46,237 bases of DNA. It comes from Planctomycetota bacterium. Lineage in GTDB: Bacteria > Planctomycetota > JACQVV01 > JASMLP01. The notes beneath the pieces are model-generated. The model searched no databases. It was not told where the DNA came from and saw nothing but the letters and a program-made list of their open reading frames with translations. The translations under genes were made by a program, and so were the position numbers. How positions within the stretch are numbered: position 1 is the first letter of the stretch; the number at the start of each line of letters is the position of its first letter. Below are positions 40,642 to 46,237 of the stretch, in pieces. The stretch spans positions 1 through 46,237 of the forward strand of contig JASMLP010000078.1 of assembly GCA_030748635.1 (NCBI GenBank), written 5' to 3'.

Positions 40642-41598
40642 TCAAATCATCGTATATTTCTTGAGCTTCCGGTCTAGAGTCGGCCGACTTATCCCGAGCA
40701 GTTCACTGGCCTTCTTCTTATTCCCTTCCGTCAGCTCTAAAACTTTCTGTATGTGATTACGAACCACGACCTCCAACAACAACGATTCTTCGGTTTCCTC
40801 CTCGAAAACCTCCCCTAGTTTGGGAGCGAACTGAAGATCTTCCAGCCAGATAAGCTCCCGATTGGAGTGAATCATTCCTCGCCGGATCACATTCCGCAAT
40901 TCTCTCAAATTTCCGGGCCACTCGTAACGATACATATAGCTCATCGTAGCGTCACTCATCCCCTGAACCGAAGTTCCCAACTCCTCGTTGAAAACCTGGA
41001 CGAAATGATTCACCAGGAGTTCGATATCCTCTTTACGTTCGCGTAGTGGGGGAATTTCGATGATCACTTCCGCCAGACGATAAAAAAGGTCCTGCCGAAA
41101 CCCCTCTCCTCCCGAAAGCTGATCCAGGCTGACGTTGGTGGCCGCCAGAATCCGAACATCCGCCTTGATCGTTTTTTCCCCTCCCACCCGCTCAAATTGC
41201 TTGTCCTCGACGGCACGTAAGATTTTTGCCTGGGCGCCAGGAGCCATATTTCCGATTTCGTCCAGAAACAAGGTGCCTCGATCAGCCAATTCGAACTTGC
41301 CGCGACGCTCCCGCTCAGCGCTCGTGAATGCCCCTCGCTCATGGCCAAAAAGTTCACTCTCGAGAAGACTCGCGGGTAAAACGCTGCAGTTGACAAAGGG
41401 ATTTTCGCGGCGAGCGCTCGCATGATGAATGGCAGAAGCCAGTTGAGTTTTACCCGTTCCGGTTTCGCCGAGGATCAACATACTGACATCACTCTGAGCG
41501 GCCCGACGGGCCCGTTCGATCGCATCTCTCATCAAGGGAGATCTGGATCGAAAATCCTCGAAAGTCACCTCACGAGCACGGGAAACGCCTTCAGTCAC
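40642..41598 (-). CDS. Sigma-54-dependent transcriptional activator lacking a sensor domain
   Basis: A 318-residue bacterial enhancer-binding protein. The AAA+ domain starts almost at once: LILGETGTGKT (Walker A, about 42-51), SELFGHERGAFTSAE (sigma-54 contact loop, with Ser in place of the second Gly), GTLFLDEIG (Walker B) and the arginine-finger region RQDLFYRLAEVIIEIPPLRER. The C-terminal Fis-type HTH is IQKVLELTEGNKKKASELLGISRPTLDRKL. There is no receiver or GAF domain, so activity must be set by level or partner proteins, as in PspF. It starts at GTG 41598 with AGAGGA seven bases upstream. It is downstream of ptsI on the same strand. Confidence 0.92.
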   Translation of the reverse strand: MTEGVSRAREVTFEDFRSRSPLMRDAIERARRAAQSDVSMLILGETGTGKTQLASAIHHASARRENPFVNCSVLPASLLESELFGHERGAFTSAERERRGKFELADRGTLFLDEIGNMAPGAQAKILRAVEDKQFERVGGEKTIKADVRILAATNVSLDQLSGGEGFRQDLFYRLAEVIIEIPPLRERKEDIELLVNHFVQVFNEELGTSVQGMSDATMSYMYRYEWPGNLRELRNVIRRGMIHSNRELIWLEDLQFAPKLGEVFEEETEESLLLEVVVRNHIQKVLELTEGNKKKASELLGISRPTLDRKLKKYTMI

Positions 41599-41658
41599 AG
41601 GACTTTCCTCTAACGAGTTCGAAGGAACATAGAACTTCCATTTTCACGCCAAAACGCT

Positions 41659-43398
41659 TCATACGGCTGTCTGAACCCCTGAAATTCGCTCGGTTTCACG
41701 AGCGAGGTAAGCGATGGCTTCGTTGGGATCGGCGATGTTCATCGCGCCTCGAGCCAACTCTCGAGCTTCCACCATGCTGCTTCTGCGAATAATCAACTTC
41801 ACCTTGGGAATAGAAATCGGAGAGATCGAAAACTCCTTCAACCCCAACCCAACGAGCAACAGAGTAAACACCTCATCTCCGGACATCTCCCCGCACATGC
41901 AGACTTTGACTCCACGAACCTCTCCCACATCGATGACCCTTTTGATCAGTCTCAAAATAGCCGGATGCGCGGGCTGATACAACGAGGCCACCCTCTCATT
42001 CACCCGGTCAACAGCCAAGGAGTACTGAATCAAGTCGTTGGTGCCGATGGAAAAAAAATCGACTTCAGAGGCCATCATATCCGCAGTCAACGCTGCCGAG
42101 GGCACCTCGATCATGATCCCGATCGGGATCTCTGGATTGAATGCGATTCCATCGCTGACCAGATCTTCCATCACTTCATACAAAATCTTCTTGGCTCGCT
42201 GCAACTCTTCCAGGGAACTGATCATCGGAAACATGATCGACACTTTGCCGAGGTGTGATACCCGCAAAATGCTCCTGATCTGTGTTTTGAATACATCCAC
42301 CTTCTCGAAGCAAAGCCGGATAGATCGACATCCGAGAAAGGGGTTCAGTTCTCCGGAAGGCTCTGCCTCACCAAACATCTTGTCGGCTCCGAAATCGAAG
42401 GTCCTGATCACTAACGGTCGACCTTCAAGAACTTCCAACGCTTTCTTGTAGGCGTGAAAATGATCCTCTTCGTTAGGGACCCGATCACCGATATAGAGAA
42501 ATTCAGTTCGATAAAGGCCGATCCCCTGGGCTCCATTGGCCACAGCCGTTTTCAGATCTCGTGGCATCTCCATGTTGGCAAGCAAAACCACCGGATGGCC
42601 ATCTCGAGTTTCAATCGGAAGATTCCGGAGAACATTCAGTTCGAAACGTTCACGCCGAAAGGCCTCTTCACGACATCGATAGCGCTCCAAGGTCACAGGG
42701 TCAGGATCGATGATGATTCGCCCTTCAGTCCCATCGATAACCACCAGGTCTCCGCCTGAAACTTCTGCGGAAATAGTCTCCAGCCCCACGACCGCGGGAA
42801 TCCCCATTGTGCGAGCCAAAATGGCCGTGTGGCTCGTTTTACCTCCCGCATCCGTAGCAAACCCGACCACCTTCTTGGCGTCTAATTCCGCGGTTTGAGA
42901 GGGAGTCAAGTCCCTGGCTATGATCACCACTTGACGCGTGAGGTTCGCGAGTTCTTCACGCCTCTCATCGAGCAAACGGCTCAGCAAACGGCGTTCGATA
43001 TCTCCGAAATCGGTAAAACGCTGACTGAAGTAATCGTCGCTCATGGAACGAAAAAGGTTGATCGTTCGGCGAAACGACTGGGAAACTGCGTATTCAGCGG
43101 TGAAATTTCGTTCGCGTATCGAGTCCTCGATCTCGCCGTTGAGCCGGGGATCGTCGAGAATGGCCAAATGACCACTAAAGATGTGTACGATCTCCTCGAT
43201 ATGGCCCCCACGCTCCTCCATCAGAGCCGAGATGTCTTGGGCCGCTAACCCCTTGGCCTTCCGATAGCGGTCGATCTCAGAGTCCACTTGATCTGGAGAA
43301 ACGAATCGCTGAGGAATTCGAAACGATTCACTATCCAGAACGAACGCTTCCCGGACTACGACTCCAGGGCTAACCGGTATTCCACGCTTGATCTCCAT
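41659..43398 (-). CDS. ptsI: Phosphoenolpyruvate-protein phosphotransferase (PTS enzyme I)
   Basis: A 579-residue cytoplasmic enzyme (usual 570-580). It takes phosphate from PEP to its own His and passes it to HPr. The phosphorylated His is His190 in DAGGKTSHTAILARTMGIP; the C-terminal PEP-binding barrel has LFRTEFLYIGD-like LYRTEFLYIGDR, MFPMISSLEEL and SIGTNDLIQYSLAVDR. It carries no GAF domain, so it is the sugar-type EI, not PtsP. ptsH precedes it by 21 bases. No sugar-specific EII gene is in the window, so a regulatory role is as likely as transport. Confidence 0.97.
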   Translation of the reverse strand: MEIKRGIPVSPGVVVREAFVLDSESFRIPQRFVSPDQVDSEIDRYRKAKGLAAQDISALMEERGGHIEEIVHIFSGHLAILDDPRLNGEIEDSIRERNFTAEYAVSQSFRRTINLFRSMSDDYFSQRFTDFGDIERRLLSRLLDERREELANLTRQVVIIARDLTPSQTAELDAKKVVGFATDAGGKTSHTAILARTMGIPAVVGLETISAEVSGGDLVVIDGTEGRIIIDPDPVTLERYRCREEAFRRERFELNVLRNLPIETRDGHPVVLLANMEMPRDLKTAVANGAQGIGLYRTEFLYIGDRVPNEEDHFHAYKKALEVLEGRPLVIRTFDFGADKMFGEAEPSGELNPFLGCRSIRLCFEKVDVFKTQIRSILRVSHLGKVSIMFPMISSLEELQRAKKILYEVMEDLVSDGIAFNPEIPIGIMIEVPSAALTADMMASEVDFFSIGTNDLIQYSLAVDRVNERVASLYQPAHPAILRLIKRVIDVGEVRGVKVCMCGEMSGDEVFTLLLVGLGLKEFSISPISIPKVKLIIRRSSMVEARELARGAMNIADPNEAIAYLARETERISGVQTAV

Positions 43399-43419
43399 TC
43401 CAGAAACTTCAATCCTCGA

Positions 43420-43728
43420 TCAGAGCTCAAAGTGGCTAGCAAAAAGGGACTCTATGCGCGACAGAGCTTCCTGAGCTTGCTTCCCCGAACAGCGGACTGT
43501 CAAAGAGGTACCGCACCCAGCTGCGAGAGATAGTATTTCGAAGATGCTTTTGCCATCCACGGCAACACCATCTTTCACAACTTCTATCTTGGCTTCGAAT
43601 TCATTGGCAGCCTGAACAAAGAGGGTCGCTGGACGGACATGCAGACCTTCTTTGTTTTCCAGGATAAAATTTTTCTCGACCTCCAGAGTCGTATCTGATT
43701 CGAGAGTATTTCTTCCACCAGAAGTCAT
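43420..43728 (-). CDS. ptsH: HPr family phosphocarrier protein
   Basis: A 102-residue protein, longer than usual (about 88) because of an extra N-terminal tail of about 15 residues. The phosphorylated His is His30 in KEGLHVRPATLF. The regulatory-site region is VDGKSIFEILSLAAGCG; Ser61 corresponds to Ser46, the target of HPr kinase in organisms that have HprK, and the context is HprK-compatible. GGAG lies six bases before the ATG. Its start overlaps the yvcK stop by four bases (ATGA), and ptsI follows after 21 bases. It carries phosphate between EI and EII or EIIA-type regulators. Confidence 0.95.
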   Translation of the reverse strand: MTSGGRNTLESDTTLEVEKNFILENKEGLHVRPATLFVQAANEFEAKIEVVKDGVAVDGKSIFEILSLAAGCGTSLTVRCSGKQAQEALSRIESLFASHFEL

Positions 43729-44729
43729 ATCAAACTCCGCAAATTCAAAAGTTTCAAAACAGCTCGCGCTAGCCGGCCGGGATCATGCCGAATAAACTCA
43801 CCAACATCAACAAGATCGTCTCGTAAAAGTTCGACCCCCTCACGCTCGAACACGTCCACATCCAATTCCACAACTTCGGATCCCATATAGACATACCGGT
43901 CCAGAGCCGACTCGGGAATGTCTCCCTGGTGAACCAAGCAATAGTCGACAAATCCGGGTTCACTGTGCTCAAGCAGCGCTCTCAAATGCTCTCCGGCAGT
44001 GTAACGATCCGTTTCACCCCGCTGAGTCATGATATTGATGACAGCAACCACAGGCGCTCCAGACTCCCGAATCGCCTCGACCATCCCCCCCACAAGAAGA
44101 TTCGGGATCACACTGGTATAAAGGCTCCCGGGTCCCAGAATGATCAAGTCCGCCCCCAAAATCGCTTCCCGAACCTGGGAGCTGACTCTCCCGGGATCAG
44201 GTAAAAGGCGCACATGATCAATTCTCTTGCGACTGGCCACAATCTGGGTCTCCCCAGAAGAGCGACTCCCATCCGGATGACTGGCCACCAGAACAACGCG
44301 GCGATTCGTCGCCGGATAAACCCCTCCGGAGACCCCCAGCAGCCTCCCCGCCTCCTCGAGAGCTTCTTCAAAATTACCGGTTTCTCGAGTCAACGCGGTA
44401 AGCAATAGATTCCCCACCGAATGCCCCAGAACATCCCCTTCCTCGAACCGGTAGGACAACAATTTCTTGAGAAGAGGGTCCACCTCTGATAACGCTAGCA
44501 GGCAGTTTCGAAAATCGCCAGGAGGTGAGATTTCGAAATCCCTGGCGATCCTTCCCGAACTTCCTCCATTATCGGAAACCGTAACAACTGCTCGAATGTC
44601 TCGCGCATAGGCCTTGAGTCCCGACAGAAGTATCGACATCCCGGTCCCTCCCCCAAAAGCGACGACCTTCGGGGAAGGGTCCGAGTCAGAATGCGAGATG
44701 TCATCAAGGCTCTTGACCATGGAACTCAT
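43725..44729 (-). CDS. yvcK: YvcK/CofD-family gluconeogenesis factor
   Basis: A 334-residue cytoplasmic protein of the YvcK (UPF0052) family, of normal length (310-330). The conserved motifs are VVAFGGGTGMSILLSGLK, VVTVSDNGGSSGRIARDF, PPGDFRNCLLALSE and ILGPGSLYTSVIPNLLV. In Firmicutes YvcK binds UDP-sugars and is needed for growth on gluconeogenic carbon and for cell-wall synthesis. Its place beside ptsH is conserved in many phyla. It is not FbiA/CofD (no lactyl-F420 context). The ATG at 44729 lacks a clear ribosome-binding site; an ATG three codons in is possible. Confidence 0.95.
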   Translation of the reverse strand: MSSMVKSLDDISHSDSDPSPKVVAFGGGTGMSILLSGLKAYARDIRAVVTVSDNGGSSGRIARDFEISPPGDFRNCLLALSEVDPLLKKLLSYRFEEGDVLGHSVGNLLLTALTRETGNFEEALEEAGRLLGVSGGVYPATNRRVVLVASHPDGSRSSGETQIVASRKRIDHVRLLPDPGRVSSQVREAILGADLIILGPGSLYTSVIPNLLVGGMVEAIRESGAPVVAVINIMTQRGETDRYTAGEHLRALLEHSEPGFVDYCLVHQGDIPESALDRYVYMGSEVVELDVDVFEREGVELLRDDLVDVGEFIRHDPGRLARAVLKLLNLRSLI

Positions 44730-44747
44730 TCGAGATAACGGAAGGAA

Positions 44748-45131
44748 TTAGCCATCAACAATATCTTGATAGCTTTCCGCTTCCTCCTCGACCTCTTTCC
44801 ACGACTCGATATCTTCGACAGTCGATGAGGTTTTACGACGATGGCGCTCATGCATTTTCTCTTTGAACTTGGAAAGCTGACGCTCCATCTTGTCGATCAC
44901 CAGATCGGTCGCCTCCATCATTTCATTGCCTGCCTCCTTCGCAACGAAACGGTGCTTATCTCCAATAGCGATCATTTCGACGATATGAGTAGCCCGATCT
45001 GTTTCCATGATAATATCGACCCCTTGCAGGCGATCGTAATATCGAGAAAGTTTCTGGGCCTTCTCCTTGGCATACTCCTTGACCGCATAGGTTGCACTGT
45101 CACTCTTAGCCGTCACCGTGATATTCAGCAA
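44748..45131 (-). CDS. hpf: Ribosome hibernation-promoting factor (HPF/YfiA family)
   Basis: A 127-residue protein of the RaiA/HPF fold: LNITVTAKSDSATYAVKEYA, KLSRYYDRLQGVDIIMETD and FVAKEAGNEMMEATDLVID. It binds the 30S decoding region and inactivates ribosomes in stationary phase. It lacks the second domain of long HPF but has an acidic tail of about 25 residues (VEDIESWKEVEEEAESYQ). The start is TTG at 45131, supported by TAGGAGG five bases upstream. It lies 18 bases before yvcK, the location next to the sigma-54/PTS genes seen in many proteobacteria and other phyla. Confidence 0.95.
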   Translation of the reverse strand: MLNITVTAKSDSATYAVKEYAKEKAQKLSRYYDRLQGVDIIMETDRATHIVEMIAIGDKHRFVAKEAGNEMMEATDLVIDKMERQLSKFKEKMHERHRRKTSSTVEDIESWKEVEEEAESYQDIVDG

Positions 45132-45220
45132 AGCCGCCTCCTATCCCAAAAGAAAAAACATGACCAACCGACTCCAGACTAGAGCCCTTCCGGAGAATAT
45201 CCCCGTCCCGGCTCATTGAT

Positions 45221-46036
45221 TCAATTTCCTAACTCCAACCTTTCTGCATTACGATTATCCAGTTCCGGTATCCGACGGATTTTCTCTACCGTTTTGCCGT
45301 AATCATATTCCAATCGGTGGTATTCGAGCCGAACCCCGTCGTAGGTGGCGTAGCAAGAACGATTGTCCCGATCCCTCGGCTGCCCAACAGACCCCACATT
45401 CACGACATAACGCGCTCCGGGAGCTACCTCGAAAACCATTCCAAAATCGGAGGGCCTCAAAAACTGGCTCTCTTCTGTGATCACTCCCGGGTCGTGAGTG
45501 TGCCCGACAAAACAGAGGCTTTCGAATAGGCCAAAAATCTTTGAGATTTTTTCCGGGACTTCGCCGAATAGGTCTTCGGTATCCGAACGCAAAATGTACT
45601 CCATGGTCGGGTCCCGCGGTGAGCCGTGAACGAACAGAACACCGTCCTCACAGTAAGTCAGAGGGAAGTTCCGTAACGCCTCCCAACGTGACTTGGTGCG
45701 AGTGAGGCTATTCCAGCGAGGCTTCAATTGCGCACGAGTCCAATCCACCGCTTCCTTGGCAATCGGGTTGAATCCAAAAGGCCCCGACAACACCGCCTCT
45801 TCATGATTTCCGAGCAAAATTACCTGCAATCGCCCACTCGCGATCAAACTCAAGGCCAGATCCAGGCATTCGACGGGGTTAGGACCGTAGCCGATCACAT
45901 CTCCCAGGCAGAGAATTTTTTCGATCCCCCGTTCATCAAGATCGATTACGAGTCGTTCAAACGCCTCGATATTGGCATGCACATCGCTCATGATCGCAAT
46001 CGGAGCATGTCTTCGCGAACCGTTCCCGCAACTCAT
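45221..46036 (-). CDS. Calcineurin-like metallophosphoesterase
   Basis: A 271-residue cytoplasmic phosphoesterase. The dimetal motifs are all present: AIMSDVHANIEAF, LCLGDVIGYGPNPVECLD, ILLGNHEEAVL, LFVHGSPRDP and FVGHTHDPG. VNVGSVGQPRDRD near the end is also typical. It belongs to the YfcE/diadenosine-tetraphosphatase-like group with the GYGPxPxExL signature; the natural substrate (a phosphodiester or nucleotide) cannot be told. AAAGG lies eight bases before the ATG. It is 43 bases after the glycosyltransferase fragment and upstream of hpf, with 89 bases between. Confidence 0.9.
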   Translation of the reverse strand: MSCGNGSRRHAPIAIMSDVHANIEAFERLVIDLDERGIEKILCLGDVIGYGPNPVECLDLALSLIASGRLQVILLGNHEEAVLSGPFGFNPIAKEAVDWTRAQLKPRWNSLTRTKSRWEALRNFPLTYCEDGVLFVHGSPRDPTMEYILRSDTEDLFGEVPEKISKIFGLFESLCFVGHTHDPGVITEESQFLRPSDFGMVFEVAPGARYVVNVGSVGQPRDRDNRSCYATYDGVRLEYHRLEYDYGKTVEKIRRIPELDNRNAERLELGN

Positions 46037-46079
46037 CGAGAATACCTTTCGCTACAAGCTCTTCCTTGAACAACAGAAT

Positions 46080-46237
46080 TCATGAAGTCACTCCGCAAGC
46101 AAAATCTGAACGGCACAGATCACCAGAAGTTTTTCTCCCCTTCAACTCCTGGTCATAAACCTTTTCGATCTCTTCCACCATGACCTCGGAACGGAAGCGA
46201 TTGGCAACTCGCAAGCGTACGGACTCGTCCACCCGTT
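46080..46237 (-). CDS. Partial protein, possibly the C-terminus of a GT4-type glycosyltransferase
   Basis: An open minus-strand frame enters from the right end of the window and stops with TGA at 46080-46082. The visible 51 residues include RVANRFRSEVMVEEIEKVYD, close to the final helix pattern (RF..E.M...IE.VY) of GT4 glycosyltransferases, followed by a short Cys-containing tail. The catalytic part is outside the window. It is on the same strand as, and 43 bases before, the metallophosphoesterase gene. The family call is tentative because only the last helix is seen. Confidence 0.5.
   Translation of the reverse strand, partial: RVDESVRLRVANRFRSEVMVEEIEKVYDQELKGRKTSGDLCRSDFACGVTS

Overview
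The window is a gene-dense stretch (about 38 genes on both strands) of a Gram-negative chromosome of moderately high GC. Gram-negative character follows from a TonB-dependent outer-membrane receptor, a TonB protein, a DUF481-type outer-membrane protein and several Sec signal peptides and lipoboxes. Several traits recall Planctomycetota and neighbouring environmental candidate phyla: a secreted caspase-like protein, a Hanks-type kinase with GspE-N-like modules, an ECF sigma factor paired with a zinc-finger/FecR anti-sigma protein, and a probable selenoprotein. TonB receptors are unusual in classical planctomycetes, so I do not name a phylum. No tRNA, rRNA, CRISPR array, insertion sequence or prophage gene was seen.

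Layout. 1-189: tail of an unidentified gene. 231-8050 (minus): a tightly overlapped cyanophycin operon, iadA-cphB-cphA plus a CphA-like Mur ligase without ATP-grasp domain, followed by a secreted caspase-like protein. 8512-9570 (minus): polytopic 4Fe-4S membrane protein. 10203-13176 (plus): TonB-dependent receptor and TonB. 13482-22678: mostly secreted or envelope proteins (matrixin-like protease, Ig-like protein, HEAT/vitellogenin-like protein, DUF481 protein), with cobS and a lone DUF5989 gene among them. 21560-23624: a thioredoxin-like gene with an in-frame TGA, a GlpE rhodanese and a Cys-rich lipoprotein. 23811-28805: typA, Flp-type pilin, cyclic-nucleotide-binding protein (minus), MATE transporter. 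28922-36732 (plus): lipoprotein, ECF sigma/anti-sigma pair, RsbU-type phosphatase, BioD/DRTGG-like protein, dapB, HU and a small membrane protein. 36812-46237 (minus): read in transcription order, glycosyltransferase tail, metallophosphoesterase, hpf, yvcK, ptsH, ptsI, sigma-54 activator, Ser/Thr kinase, SxtJ-like protein and NodU-type carbamoyltransferase.

How genes work together. The cyanophycin operon encodes synthesis of the Asp/Arg polymer (CphA), its cleavage to beta-Asp-Arg (CphB) and final hydrolysis to Asp and Arg (IadA), so a whole nitrogen-storage cycle is expressed together. HPF, YvcK, HPr and EI with a sigma-54 activator resemble the nitrogen/carbon regulatory cluster found around rpoN in many bacteria, though rpoN, hprK and rapZ are not in view.

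The most notable discovery is at 21560-22678. One reading frame runs across a single in-frame TGA at 21812-21814 placed directly after a Cys codon (Cys84-TGA85). Beginning 17 nt after the TGA is a 7-bp hairpin whose apical loop is GGUC, 24 nt from the TGA, which fits the bacterial SECIS geometry. I interpret it as a secreted selenoprotein with a Cys-Sec redox pair. Next to it lies a lipoprotein built from four exact CX2CX8CC modules.
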